From Kitasatospora xanthocidica (GTDB lineage: Bacteria > Actinomycetota > Actinomycetes > Streptomycetales > Streptomycetaceae), in assembly GCF_014656195.1 (NCBI RefSeq), contig NZ_BNBY01000007.1, positions 296,517-360,516 of the forward strand: 64,000 nucleotides of DNA. Direction: 5' to 3'. Numbering within the stretch: position 1 is the stretch's first letter; each line of letters opens with the position of its first letter. Under the pieces are notes generated by a model, which was given only the letters and a program-made list of their open reading frames with translations, made no database searches and was not told the DNA's origin. Shown here piece by piece: positions 49,458 through 58,935 of the stretch. A program made the position numbers and the translations under genes.

Positions 49458-52025
49458 ATGGGCGAGACCTGCGTACGGCCGGACTGCTCCGGCAGCGGCA
49501 GCATCGACGCCGACGGCTACTGCGACGAGTGCGGGCTGGCCCCGGCGGGCGGGACCACCGCGACGCCGAAGGCGCCCGCGGGGGCGTCCGCGGGGGCGTC
49601 CGCGGCGGGGGCGGGTGCCGTCGGCCCCGGCGCGCCCTGCCCGCGCGACTGCTCCGGCAGCATCGACACGGACGGCTACTGCGACGAGTGCGGCCTGACC
49701 CCGCCCGAGGCCGACACCGGCGTCACCCAGCCCTGGGTCCCGTCCGCCCGGGTCTCCCCGGACTCCGGCCGCAGCGGCTCGGTCCGCTCGATGTCGGCCC
49801 GCACCGGCTCCGCCCGCTCGATGTCCGGCCGCTCCCGCTCCAACCGCTCGACCCGCACCGGCAGCAGCCGCTCGGTCTCCGTACGCACCCGGGGCAGCGT
49901 CAGCGCGGGCACCCGCAACCGGCTGGGCGCCGGCCTGGTCACCGTGCCGACCGTCGCGACGGCCGACCCGGCCCAGGCGGTGCTGGCCAACCCCGAGGTG
50001 CCCGAGCGCAAGCGGTTCTGCTCCAAGTGCGAGGCCCCGGTGGGCCGGGAGAAGAACGGCCGCCCCGGCCGCCCGGACGGCTTCTGCACCAAGTGCGGCA
50101 CGCCGTACTCGTTCACGCCCAAGCTGCGCCGGGGGGACCTGGTCGGCGGGCAGTACGAGGTGGTGGGCTGCCTGGCGCACGGCGGGCTCGGCTGGATCTA
50201 CCTGGCGGTGGACCGGCGGCTCGACGACAAGTGGGTGGTCCTCAAGGGCCTGCTGGACACCGGGGACGAGGACGCGCTGGCCGCGGCCGTCGCCGAGCGG
50301 CGCTTCCTGGCCGAGGTGGACCACCCGAACATCGTCCGGATCATCAACTTCGCCGAGCACCCGGACCTGCGCACCGGCGCCACCGACGGCTACATCGTGA
50401 TGGAGTACGTCGGCGGCAAGTCGCTCAAGGACATCGCCAACGACCGCCGCACCCCGGACGGACGGCGGGAGCCGCTGCCGGTCGAGCAGGCGATCGCGTA
50501 CGCACTGGAGGCGCTGCCGGCCCTGGGCTACCTGCACGGCCGGGGCCTGGTGTACTGCGACTTCAAGATCGACAACGCCATCCAGAGCGGCGACACGCTC
50601 AAGATCATCGACATGGGCGCCGTCCGCCGCCTCGACGACGACGGCCCGATCTACGGCACCATCGGCTACCAGGCCCCGGAGATCGCCACCGACGGCCCCT
50701 CCCCCGCCTCCGACCTGTACACCGTCGCCCGCACCCTCGCGGTGCTCACCTTCGACTTCCCGGGCTACAGCACCACCTACCGGGACTCCCTGCCCGGCCC
50801 CGAGGACGTCGAGGCCTTCGCCACGTACGAGTCGTACTACCGGCTGCTGGTCCGCGCCACCGACCCGGACCCGGCCCGCCGCTTCGCCTCCGCCGAGGAG
50901 ATGGCCGACCAGCTGACCGGCGTGCTGCGGGAGATCCTCGCCCTCCAGAACGACCGGCCCTACCCCGCGCTCTCCACCCTCTTCGGCCCCGAACTGCGCG
51001 TCGTCGACACCGAGTTGGTCCTGCCCACCGAAGCCGCCGGACAGCTCCGGGTGACCGCCCTGGACCCGGCCGCCGCCGCCCTCGCCCTGCCCATCCCCCG
51101 GGTCGACCCGGGCGACCCCAACGCCGGCTTCCTCGCCACCCTGCTCTCCCCCGACCCCGAGGAGGCGCTCACCGCGCTGGCCGGCGCCCCCACCTCCTCG
51201 GTGGAGAGCCGGCTGCGCGAACTGCGCGCCCTGCTCGAACTCGGCCGCCACCGCGACGCCGTGGCCCACCTCGCCGCACTGGAACAGGACCACCCGGACG
51301 ACTGGCGGGTGGTCTGGTACCGCGGCCTCACCGCCCTGGTCGGCGCCGCCGAGGGCACCGGCGAAGGAGTCTCCGGCGAGCCGGAGGCGAGCGGGCGCAC
51401 CACCTCCCTCCGCGCCGCCGCCGAGGCCTTCGACGCGATCTACGACGCCTTCCCCGGCGAGGCCGCGCCCAAGCTGGCCCTCGCCAACTGCGCCGAACTG
51501 CTCGGCGACGGCGGCGACGCGGCCGAGTTCTACCGGCTGGTGTGGGCCACCGACCAGGCCTACCTGAGCGCCGCCTTCGGGCTGGCCCGGGTCCGGCTGG
51601 CCGAGGACGACCGGGCCGGCGCGGTCCGCGTCCTGGAGTCCGTCCCGGCCACCTCCAGCCAGTACACCGCCGCCCGGATCGCCGCCGTCCGGGCCCGGCT
51701 GCGCGAGCGCCCCGCCACCGACGAGCTGGCCGCCGACCTCGGCGCGAGCTCCGCGCAGCTGACCGCGCTGCGGCTGGACGACCGCCGCCGCGAGGAGCTC
51801 TCGGTCGAGGTGCTCGGCGCGGCGCTCGGCTGGGTCGGCGCCGGCTCGGCCGGTGCCCGGCCGGCCGCCGAGCTGGTGGTACTGGGACGTCCCGCGCAGG
51901 AGCGGGAACTGCGCTTCGCCCTGGAGCAGTCCTACCGGGTACTCGCCCGGTTGGCCGACCGGGCGGAGACCAGGATCGAGATGGTGGAACGGGCCAACCG
52001 TGCCCGTCCCAGGACGTGGGTGTAG
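49458..52025 (+). CDS. pknG: PknG-like serine/threonine protein kinase with zinc-ribbon N-terminus
   Basis: The 855-residue protein carries, in order: two near-identical Cys motifs (CSGSGSIDADGYCDEC ~9-24 and CSGSIDTDGYCDEC ~63-76), a Ser/Arg-rich linker (SRSNRSTRTGSSRSVSVRTR), a rubredoxin-like pair CSKC...CTKC (~190-215), a kinase domain (glycine loop AHGGLGWIYLAVD ~235; Lys in VVLKG; GLVYCDFKIDN ~365; IIDMGAV for DFG ~382) and C-terminal TPR-like repeats (~560-820). This is the PknG plan, with the extra duplicated ribbons as a streptomycete addition. PknG regulates 2-oxoglutarate metabolism through FHA protein GarA/OdhI in other genera. Start ATG 49458; phosphatase gene follows 3 bp later. 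Confidence 0.93.
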   Translation: MGETCVRPDCSGSGSIDADGYCDECGLAPAGGTTATPKAPAGASAGASAAGAGAVGPGAPCPRDCSGSIDTDGYCDECGLTPPEADTGVTQPWVPSARVSPDSGRSGSVRSMSARTGSARSMSGRSRSNRSTRTGSSRSVSVRTRGSVSAGTRNRLGAGLVTVPTVATADPAQAVLANPEVPERKRFCSKCEAPVGREKNGRPGRPDGFCTKCGTPYSFTPKLRRGDLVGGQYEVVGCLAHGGLGWIYLAVDRRLDDKWVVLKGLLDTGDEDALAAAVAERRFLAEVDHPNIVRIINFAEHPDLRTGATDGYIVMEYVGGKSLKDIANDRRTPDGRREPLPVEQAIAYALEALPALGYLHGRGLVYCDFKIDNAIQSGDTLKIIDMGAVRRLDDDGPIYGTIGYQAPEIATDGPSPASDLYTVARTLAVLTFDFPGYSTTYRDSLPGPEDVEAFATYESYYRLLVRATDPDPARRFASAEEMADQLTGVLREILALQNDRPYPALSTLFGPELRVVDTELVLPTEAAGQLRVTALDPAAAALALPIPRVDPGDPNAGFLATLLSPDPEEALTALAGAPTSSVESRLRELRALLELGRHRDAVAHLAALEQDHPDDWRVVWYRGLTALVGAAEGTGEGVSGEPEASGRTTSLRAAAEAFDAIYDAFPGEAAPKLALANCAELLGDGGDAAEFYRLVWATDQAYLSAAFGLARVRLAEDDRAGAVRVLESVPATSSQYTAARIAAVRARLRERPATDELAADLGASSAQLTALRLDDRRREELSVEVLGAALGWVGAGSAGARPAAELVVLGRPAQERELRFALEQSYRVLARLADRAETRIEMVERANRARPRTWV

Positions 52026-52028
52026 CCG

Positions 52029-53333
52029 ATGCCGCAGCAGACCGAGTGCCCGAGCTGTTCCGAGCCGATGGACCCGGAGGACGCCTTTTGCAACTCCTGC
52101 GGCGCCGGTCGGGACGGCCGGACGGCCCCGGGCGCGATGCCCACGGGCTGGGCCGCCGCCCGGGGTGAGGCCGTACCGCAGCAGCGCGGGCCGGTCTGCG
52201 TGCACTGCGGGCAGCCGCAGGTCACCGCGGACGGCTACTGCGAGGGCTGCGGCGGCGCCCAGCCGCGCCCGCGCGACCACATGGAGAAGGCGCTCGGGGG
52301 CGTCGCCGGGGTCAGCGACCGCGGCGTGCGCCACCACCGCAACGAGGACAGCTTCACCGTCGCCGCGACCTCGCTGCCCGGCGGCGAGCCGGTCGTGGTC
52401 GCCGTGGTGTGCGACGGCGTCTCCTCCTCCGACCGCCCGGACGAGGCCTCGGCGACCGCCGTCGACTGCGCCTCCGAGTCGCTGCTGACCTCGCTGGAGG
52501 CCGGCCGCGACCCGGGCGAGGCGATGCGCGCGGCCATCGCCGACGCCGCCAAGGCCGTCGCCGACCTGGCGACCGACGGCGCCGGCCCGGTCCGGCCCGA
52601 CCTCAACGCGCCCGCCTGCACCTACGTCAGCGCCATAGCCGCGGGCGGCCGGGTCACCATCGGCTGGGTCGGCGACACCCGGGCGTACTGGATCCCGGAC
52701 GACCGCGCCGCCGCCGAGCCGTTCCGGCTCACCCAGGACGACTCCTGGGCGGCCCGGATGGTCGAGGCCGGGCTGATGGGCGAGGCCGAGGCGTACGCCG
52801 ACCCCCGGGCGCACGCGATCACCGGCTGGCTCGGTGCCGACGCCGAGGAGGTCGTGCCGCACACGCTCGACTTCACCCCGCACGTCCCCGGGGTGGTGCT
52901 GATCTGCACCGACGGCCTGTGGAACTACGCCGAGGCGGCCACCGACCTGGCGTACTACGTCCGTCCGGACGCCCGCACCGAGCCGCTCGCGACGGCGCAG
53001 ACCCTGGTGAAGTTCGCGGTCGCCGCCGGCGGCCACGACAACATCACCGTCGCCGTACTGCCGATCGACCCGCCGGCCGTCCCGGTCGAGGAGGCCGAGC
53101 AGACCCCCACGGCGCTGGACCTGCCGATCATCACCCGGCGGCCCGTCCCGGAGGACGACGAGGACCACGATCCGACCCTGCCGGACCTCCCGGTGATCGG
53201 CTCCCCCGCCGCCCCGCTGCCGCCGGCCCCGCCGGTCCCGCCCGCACCGCCGGCGGTCCCCCCGGCCCCGCCTACGGCACCGCCCGTCGCACCGCCCGTC
53301 CCGCCGCTGCCGCCGCACCCGCCGACGGCCTGA
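52029..53333 (+). CDS. PP2C-family protein phosphatase with zinc ribbons
   Basis: The 434-residue protein has N-terminal ribbons (CPSCSEPMDPEDAFCNSCG and CVHCGQPQVTADGYCEGCG, residues ~7-75), a PP2C domain with metal ligands RHHRNEDSF (~103), VCDGVSSS (~127), GDTRAYW and GGHDNITV (~336), and a ~100-residue Pro-rich tail (PPAPPVPPAPPAVPPAPP type). It probably dephosphorylates PknG substrates. It starts 3 bp after pknG. The DGYCEGCG ribbon resembles the DGYCDECG ribbons of PknG. Confidence 0.92.
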   Translation: MPQQTECPSCSEPMDPEDAFCNSCGAGRDGRTAPGAMPTGWAAARGEAVPQQRGPVCVHCGQPQVTADGYCEGCGGAQPRPRDHMEKALGGVAGVSDRGVRHHRNEDSFTVAATSLPGGEPVVVAVVCDGVSSSDRPDEASATAVDCASESLLTSLEAGRDPGEAMRAAIADAAKAVADLATDGAGPVRPDLNAPACTYVSAIAAGGRVTIGWVGDTRAYWIPDDRAAAEPFRLTQDDSWAARMVEAGLMGEAEAYADPRAHAITGWLGADAEEVVPHTLDFTPHVPGVVLICTDGLWNYAEAATDLAYYVRPDARTEPLATAQTLVKFAVAAGGHDNITVAVLPIDPPAVPVEEAEQTPTALDLPIITRRPVPEDDEDHDPTLPDLPVIGSPAAPLPPAPPVPPAPPAVPPAPPTAPPVAPPVPPLPPHPPTA

Positions 53334-53463
53334 CCCGACCGCCGGGCGGCCCGACCGGCCGCCCGGCGCACGCCACGGCGCCACGGTGCGCCGGCCCCGG
53401 CCGGCGGACCGCCCCACCGTCCTGATCGCATCCACCCCTCACCCGACGGGAGCCGACCGCCCC

Positions 53464-54819
53464 ATGGCAACACTGGCGAAGCCGAACCTGCCCAGGTTCG
53501 ACGTGGAGATCTTCCAGAACGAGTACCTGGCCGACGGCGCCCGCGAGGTCAACGCCATCGTCACCGTCACCGCGACCGGCGGCGGCACCTCGGGCGGCCG
53601 CCCGCTCGGGATCACCGACGCCTCGCCCGCGAACGCCGACTCGGCCGCGGCGGTGGTGATCCTGGTGGACTGCTCGGGGTCGATGGACTACCCCAAGAGC
53701 AAGATCAACGGCGCCCGGGAGGCCACCGCCGCCGCCGTCGACGCGCTGCGCGACGGCACCGCCTTCGCCGTGGTCGCCGGCACCCACGAGGCCCGCGACA
53801 TCTACCCCGGCGACGGCACCCTCGCCACCGCCTCCGCCGCCACCCGCGCCGAGGCCAAGGAGTCGCTGCGCCGGCTCACCGCGGCCGGCGGCACCGCGAT
53901 GGGCACCTGGCTGGCCAAGGCCGACAAGCTCTTCCTCACCCGCCGGGACATCGCCATCCGGCACACCATCCTGCTCACCGACGGCAACAACGAGCACGAG
54001 TCGGCGGAAGACCTCGCCCGCACCGTCGAGCGGGTCACCGGCCACTTCACCGCCGACTGCCGCGGCGTCGGCACCGACTGGCGGATCGACGAGCTGCGCA
54101 AGATCTCCTCCGCGCTGCTCGGCACCGTCGACATCGTCGCCGAACCCTCCGGCCTGGCCGACGACTTCCGCTCGATGATGACCGGCGCGATGGGCAAGCA
54201 GGTCGCCGACGTCGCGCTGCGGATCTGGACCCCGGCCAACGCCACCGTGAAGTTCGTCAAGCAGGTCGCCCCCTCGGTGGAGGACCTGACCGCCCGCCGC
54301 GCCGAGGCCGGCCCCCGGGCCGGCGACTACCCCACCGGCTCCTGGGGCGACGAGAGCCGCGACTACCACGTCTGCGTCGAGGTCCCGGCCGCCGCGATCG
54401 GCAGCGAGATGCTCGCCGCCCGGATCAGCCTGGTACTGCCCCCGCAGGTCGGCGGCGGCACCCCCGAGGTGCTCAGCCAGGGCCTGGTCAAGGCGCTCTG
54501 GACCGACGACCTGGCCTCCTCCACCCGGATCAGCCCGCAGGTCGCCCACTACACCGGGCAGGCCGAGCTGGCCTCCTCCATCCAGGCGGGCCTGGAGGCC
54601 CACCGCGCCGGGGACGTCGACACCGCCACCGCCAAGCTGGGCGCCGCCGTCCGGATCGCGCACGCGACCGGGAACGAGGGCACCTACAAACTGCTTCAGA
54701 AGGTGGTGGACGTGGTGGACCCGAAGGAGGGTACCGTTCGGTTCCGTAAGAACGTGAGCGAGGCCGACTCGATGACCCTTGAGACCCGGTCGACCAAGAC
54801 GGTACGTGTGAAGAAGTGA
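53464..54819 (+). CDS. von Willebrand factor A domain protein
   Basis: The 451-residue protein has an N-terminal beta domain (FQNEYLADGAREVNAIVTVTA), a vWA domain with the MIDAS motif VDCSGSM (~74), TDGNN (~177), and a C-terminal beta-sandwich plus helical hairpin. It lacks membrane segments, so it is cytosolic and probably a binding platform in the kinase/phosphatase module. Similar proteins accompany PP2C and FHA genes in stress and tellurite-like islands. ATG 53464 follows CGACCGCCCC without a strong RBS. Confidence 0.9.
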   Translation: MATLAKPNLPRFDVEIFQNEYLADGAREVNAIVTVTATGGGTSGGRPLGITDASPANADSAAAVVILVDCSGSMDYPKSKINGAREATAAAVDALRDGTAFAVVAGTHEARDIYPGDGTLATASAATRAEAKESLRRLTAAGGTAMGTWLAKADKLFLTRRDIAIRHTILLTDGNNEHESAEDLARTVERVTGHFTADCRGVGTDWRIDELRKISSALLGTVDIVAEPSGLADDFRSMMTGAMGKQVADVALRIWTPANATVKFVKQVAPSVEDLTARRAEAGPRAGDYPTGSWGDESRDYHVCVEVPAAAIGSEMLAARISLVLPPQVGGGTPEVLSQGLVKALWTDDLASSTRISPQVAHYTGQAELASSIQAGLEAHRAGDVDTATAKLGAAVRIAHATGNEGTYKLLQKVVDVVDPKEGTVRFRKNVSEADSMTLETRSTKTVRVKK

Positions 54820-54892
54820 CCGCTGAAGACGTGACCGGGCCGGCACCCCGGCGCGACGCCGCACCCAGCCGGCCCGAAACGAGGGGGACCTG

Positions 54893-56104
54893 ATGCCGAT
54901 CTGCCCGAGGGGCCACGAGTCGCAGGCCGAGGACTGGTGCGACTTCTGCGGCTTCCCGATGACCCCGCCGGCCGCCGCGCCCGGCGCCCACGGGGGCGCA
55001 CCCGCCGGATACCCGCCCGGCACCGGCCCCGCGCCCGGCGCACCCGCCGGGTACCCGGGCGGTGCGTCCTTCGGCGGCCCGCCGCCCCCGCCCGCGATGC
55101 CGCCGGGGCAGGCCGTCCCGCCCGCCGGCACGCTGCCCCCGCCGAGCGGGTACCCGCCCCCGGGCGGCTACCCGCCGCCCGGCGCGCAGCAGGGCCTCAC
55201 CGAGGGCCTGGTCCTCTGCCCGATCTGCCGCAGCCCGCAGACCGGCCGCTTCTGCGAGGAGTGCGGCTACGACTACGAGCTCTCCACGCCCTCGCGCCGC
55301 CAGGTCCCCGGCGCCGGCGCGCCCGCACCGGCGCCGGCCCCGGCCCCGGCCCCGCTGAACATCCCGGCCTCGTACGGCGGCGCCCCGCAGCAGCCGCAGG
55401 CCCCGTACGGCTACCCGCACCCGCAGCCGGAGCAGCCCCAGGCCGCCCAGCAGGCCGTGGCCCCGCCCGTCCTGCAGCAGCCGCAGGCCCCGGCGCAGCC
55501 GCACACCTACGGCTACCCTCCGCCGGAGGGGGCGTTCCCCGAGGCGGCGGTGCGCGAGGACTCCGGCCCGGTGTACGCCCAGCCGGCCGGCCCCGGTCCG
55601 AACAACCGCGGCGGCGACTTCGGCACCTCCTTCCACCTCGCCCCGCCGCAGCCCCAGCACCCGCAGCAGGAGGCCGCCCCGGCCGAGCCGGTGCGGACCA
55701 CCTGGATCGCCGTGGTCGCGGCCGACCGGGACTACTTCACCGACATGATGGCCCGCAGCGGCCCCGAGGCGGCCGGACTGTTCTTCCCGCCGTACTGCCC
55801 CGAGCGCCGGATCCCGCTCACCGGCCGCGGCCAGCTGCGGATCGGACGGCGCAGCCAGCACCGCGGCACCGTGCCCGAGATCGACCTGTCCGTCCCGCCG
55901 GAGGACCCGGGCGCCTCCCACCAGCACGCGCTGCTCGCCGAACAGGCGGACGGCAGCTGGGTGCTGGTGGACCAGGACTCGACCAACGGCACCACCGTGA
56001 ACGGCGGCGCGGAGCCGATCGCCCCGCACACCGCGGTGCCGCTCAACGACGGCGACCGGATCCACGTCGGCGCCTGGACGACCATCACGGTGCACCGCGC
56101 CTGA
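54893..56104 (+). CDS. FHA domain protein with zinc ribbons
   Basis: The 403-residue protein has N-terminal ribbon-like cysteines (CPRGHESQAEDWCDFCG), a long Pro/Gly/Ala/Gln-rich linker (YPPPGGYPPPGAQQ and PQQPQAPYGYPHPQPEQPQ) containing a second ribbon (CPICRSPQTGRFCEECGYDY, ~104-125), and a C-terminal FHA domain (IGRRSQHRG, SHQHALLAE, DSTNGTTVNG) which binds phosphothreonine. It is the likely phospho-reader or GarA-like output of PknG. GAGGGGG precedes ATG 54893. Confidence 0.92.
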   Translation: MPICPRGHESQAEDWCDFCGFPMTPPAAAPGAHGGAPAGYPPGTGPAPGAPAGYPGGASFGGPPPPPAMPPGQAVPPAGTLPPPSGYPPPGGYPPPGAQQGLTEGLVLCPICRSPQTGRFCEECGYDYELSTPSRRQVPGAGAPAPAPAPAPAPLNIPASYGGAPQQPQAPYGYPHPQPEQPQAAQQAVAPPVLQQPQAPAQPHTYGYPPPEGAFPEAAVREDSGPVYAQPAGPGPNNRGGDFGTSFHLAPPQPQHPQQEAAPAEPVRTTWIAVVAADRDYFTDMMARSGPEAAGLFFPPYCPERRIPLTGRGQLRIGRRSQHRGTVPEIDLSVPPEDPGASHQHALLAEQADGSWVLVDQDSTNGTTVNGGAEPIAPHTAVPLNDGDRIHVGAWTTITVHRA

Positions 56105-56135
56105 CCCGTCCCTGAGCGCGCGTCAGCGACAATTC

Positions 56136-56178
56136 CGGCCGGGCCGGGTGGAATTCACCGTTTCACCCGGCCCGGCCG
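56136..56178. terminator. Hairpin ending the kinase operon
   Basis: CGGCCGGGCCGGGTG (56136-56150) pairs with CACCCGGCCCGGCCG (56164-56178) around 13 nt. It lies 32 bp after the FHA gene stop. Confidence 0.8.
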
Positions 56179-56260
56179 CTCTTCCCGGTTGCTCAAAGGA
56201 TCAGCAAATCCCGCTCCGCGATGTGCACAGGACGCTCCGGAACCCCTACTCTCAGGGCAC

Positions 56261-57178
56261 ATGACTGCAGCTATATCCGCCGACGGCATCCGTCAGCGGT
56301 ACGGGGATGTGCAGGCCGTCGACGGGGTGTCCTTCACCGTCGAGGCCGGCGAGTTCTACGGGATCCTGGGCCCCAACGGCGCCGGGAAGACCACCACCAT
56401 GGAGATCCTGGAAGGCGTCCGGAAACCGGACGAGGGCCGGGTCGAGCTGCTGGGGATGAACCCCTGGCCGCGCAATCCGAAACTGCTGCCGAGAATCGGC
56501 GTGCAGTTCCAGGCCTCCGCCTTCTTCCGGAAACTGACGGCCCGGGAGACCATCCGCACCTTCGCGTCGTTCTACGGGGTCGGCCCCAAGCGGGCCGACG
56601 CGATGCTGGAGCGGGTCGGTCTGGGCGACAAGGCCGAGAGCCTGACCGAGAAGATGTCCGGCGGCCAGGCCCAGCGCCTGTCCATCGCCTGCGCGCTGGC
56701 GCACGACCCGGAGCTCGTCTTCCTGGACGAGCCCACCACCGGCCTCGACCCGCAGTCCCGGCGCAACCTCTGGGACCTCCTGCGCGACATCAACGCCGAG
56801 GGCCGCACGGTCGTGCTCACCACGCACTACCTGGACGAGGCCGAGGTGCTCTGCGACCGGGTCTCGATCATGGACCACGGGAAGATCCTGCACACCGGCG
56901 CCCCGGCGGCGCTGATCCGCGAACTCGACGACACCGTCCGGATCAGCATCGCCTCCGGCCAGCTCCCGCTCGACCGGGCCCGCGAGCTGCTGACCGCGGC
57001 CGGTGCCGACATCGCCAACCTGGAGGACGACACCGTCTCGCTCTCCGTCTCCACCCGCCTTCCGGCCCCGGTGCTCAGCGTCCTGGCCGAGCAGAACGCG
57101 CTGCGCGGCCTCGAGGTGCGCGGCGCCACCCTGGAGGACGTCTTCCTCCAGCTGACCGGACGGGAGTTCCGCGCATGA
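56261..57178 (+). CDS. ABC-2 type transporter ATP-binding protein
   Basis: The 305-residue ATPase has Walker A GPNGAGKTTT (~37), Q-loop VQFQAS, signature MSGGQAQRLSIA (~139), Walker B LVFLDEPTTGLD (~161) and H-loop TTHYLDEA, typical of drug/polysaccharide exporters (DrrA/NatA type). A C-terminal ~80-residue domain follows. No Shine-Dalgarno is seen; a TACTCT element 12 nt upstream suggests a leaderless mRNA. The stop overlaps the permease start (ATGA). Confidence 0.94.
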   Translation: MTAAISADGIRQRYGDVQAVDGVSFTVEAGEFYGILGPNGAGKTTTMEILEGVRKPDEGRVELLGMNPWPRNPKLLPRIGVQFQASAFFRKLTARETIRTFASFYGVGPKRADAMLERVGLGDKAESLTEKMSGGQAQRLSIACALAHDPELVFLDEPTTGLDPQSRRNLWDLLRDINAEGRTVVLTTHYLDEAEVLCDRVSIMDHGKILHTGAPAALIRELDDTVRISIASGQLPLDRARELLTAAGADIANLEDDTVSLSVSTRLPAPVLSVLAEQNALRGLEVRGATLEDVFLQLTGREFRA

Positions 57179-58320
57179 CCCCCACCACGTCCACCGAGCC
57201 GAAGGTCCCCGCCCAGCGGGGCGGTCGGGCCGGTGCCGCCGGCGAGCGGGAACGGGTCAGCGCGTTCTGGAGCCTGTCCCGCGCGATGCTGCTCGGCATG
57301 AAGCGCGACCGCACCGCGACCTTCTTCATCCTGCTCTTCCCGCTGGTGTTCCTGGTCTTCTTCGGCACCGTGACCCAGGGCTCCGGCAGCCCGCACGCCA
57401 AGGTGGCGCAGGTCGGCGCGGTCAAGCTGTTCGACTCGATGCAGGGCGACGCCCGCAACGGGCTGAACGAGGTCCTGACGATCACCAGGACCGACGACGA
57501 GGCGGCCACGCTGGAGAAGGTCCGCAAGGGCGACTTCGACGCGATGATCGAGCAGGGCCCGGACGGCAAGGTCGAGCTGCGCTACAGCGCCGCCGACACC
57601 GTCCGCGCCGGCGCGCTCCAGGGCATCCTCAACTCCGTGGTCCAGAGCGCCAACCAGGCCGCCACCGGCCAGCCCCCGGCCTACGTGCTGGACTCCCAGC
57701 AGGTCGAGGACAAGTCGCTCAAGCCGATCCAGTTCCTCACCCCCGGCCTGCTCGGCTGGGCCGTCGCCACCGGCGCGGTGTTCGGCGCCGCGCTGACCCT
57801 CGTCAACTGGCGCAAGACCAAGGTGCTGCGCCGGCTGCGGCTGGCCCCGATCAGCGCGGGCACGGTCGTCAGCTCCCGGGTCGTGGTCTCCCTGCTGACC
57901 GCGCTCCTGCAGAGCGCCGTCTTCCTGGTGGTCGCCACGAGCTTCTTCGGGCTCAAGCTCACCGGGGACTGGTGGCTGGTCATCCCGCTGGTGATCTGCG
58001 CGACCCTCGCCTTCATGTCGATCGGCCTGCTGGCCGGTTCGGTCGCCAAGACCGAGGAGGCCGCGAACGGCATCTCGCAGGTCATCGTCCTGCCGATGTC
58101 CTTCCTCTCCGGCTCGTTCTTCCCGCTGGACGACGCGCCGGGCTGGCTGAAGGCCATCTCCGAGGTCATGCCGCTGCACTACCTGGTGAAGTCCGCCCAG
58201 TCGGTGCTGACCCGCGGCGGAGGCGTCATGGACGCCCTGCCGACCATGGGCGGCCTGCTGCTCTTCGCCGCGGTGCTCACCGCCGTCGCCTGGAAGCTGT
58301 TCAAGTGGGAGGACGACTGA
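57175..58320 (+). CDS. ABC-2 type transporter permease
   Basis: The 381-residue protein has a basic N-terminal tail, one helix (FFILLFPLVFLVFFGTV ~49-65), an extracytoplasmic loop (~70-185), and five helices (~190-380) ending with LMGGLLLFAAVLTAVAWKLFKW-like sequence, the ABC-2 plan of DrrB/YhgE-type exporters. It pairs with the overlapping ATPase. The substrate is unknown. Confidence 0.93.
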   Translation: MTPTTSTEPKVPAQRGGRAGAAGERERVSAFWSLSRAMLLGMKRDRTATFFILLFPLVFLVFFGTVTQGSGSPHAKVAQVGAVKLFDSMQGDARNGLNEVLTITRTDDEAATLEKVRKGDFDAMIEQGPDGKVELRYSAADTVRAGALQGILNSVVQSANQAATGQPPAYVLDSQQVEDKSLKPIQFLTPGLLGWAVATGAVFGAALTLVNWRKTKVLRRLRLAPISAGTVVSSRVVVSLLTALLQSAVFLVVATSFFGLKLTGDWWLVIPLVICATLAFMSIGLLAGSVAKTEEAANGISQVIVLPMSFLSGSFFPLDDAPGWLKAISEVMPLHYLVKSAQSVLTRGGGVMDALPTMGGLLLFAAVLTAVAWKLFKWEDD

Positions 58321-58454
58321 CCGGCCTGACCGGCCCGGGCGTTCGCCGCTGACACCCGATCCTTCCCGCACCCGACCCGACGGGGTCGTACGCCTCAGGA
58401 CCCACGACCTCGGTCCCGGTGTACGACCCCGTCGGCGTCTGCGACCATGGTCGG

Positions 58455-58859
58455 GTGAGCGAGATCCGGCGAGGCACGTTGAGCGAGGAGACCTTCTACG
58501 AGCAGGTCGGCGGTGAGTCGACCTTCCGGCGGCTGGCCCACCGGTTCTACGAGGGCATCGCCGAGGACGAACTGCTGCGGCCGATGTACCCCGAGGGCGA
58601 CCTCGGCCCGGCCGAGGAGCGCATGGCGCTGTTCCTGATGCAGTACTGGGGCGGCCCCCGTACCTACAGCGACCGGCGCGGCCACCCCCGGCTGCGGATG
58701 CGGCACGCGCCGTTCAAGGTCGACCGCGCGGCTCACGACGCCTGGCTGAGGCACATGCGGGCGGCCGTCGCGAGCCTGGAGCTGGAGGCCGACCACGAGC
58801 GGCAGTTGCTGGACTACCTGACGTACGCCGCCGCCTCGATGATCAACACCGAGGGCTGA
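58455..58859 (+). CDS. glbO: Group II truncated haemoglobin (GlbO)
   Basis: The 134-residue globin has the trHbO pattern FYEQVGGESTFRRLAHRFYEGI, LMQYWGGPRTYSDRRGHPRLRMRHAPF with the proximal His in RMRHAPF, and conserved Trp/Tyr of the distal pocket. It binds O2 or NO, maybe for redox or NO detoxification. GTG 58455 is chosen over ATG 58419 because homology begins there; a leaderless start is possible. The stop codon opens a four-fold 15-bp repeat. Confidence 0.94.
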   Translation: MSEIRRGTLSEETFYEQVGGESTFRRLAHRFYEGIAEDELLRPMYPEGDLGPAEERMALFLMQYWGGPRTYSDRRGHPRLRMRHAPFKVDRAAHDAWLRHMRAAVASLELEADHERQLLDYLTYAAASMINTEG

Positions 58860-58916
58860 AGCGCCGGGGACTGAAGCGCCGGGGACTGAACCGCCGGGGG
58901 CTGAAGCGCCGAGCCA
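58857..58916. repeat. Four 15-bp repeats starting at the glbO stop codon
   Basis: Units starting TGAAGCGCCGGGG occur at 58857, 58872, 58887 and 58902, so the stop codon TGA is part of the unit and appears four times in frame. It looks like slippage-based expansion at the gene end. Confidence 0.8.
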
Positions 58917-58935
58917 CGCGTCAGCGCGGCGGGCG

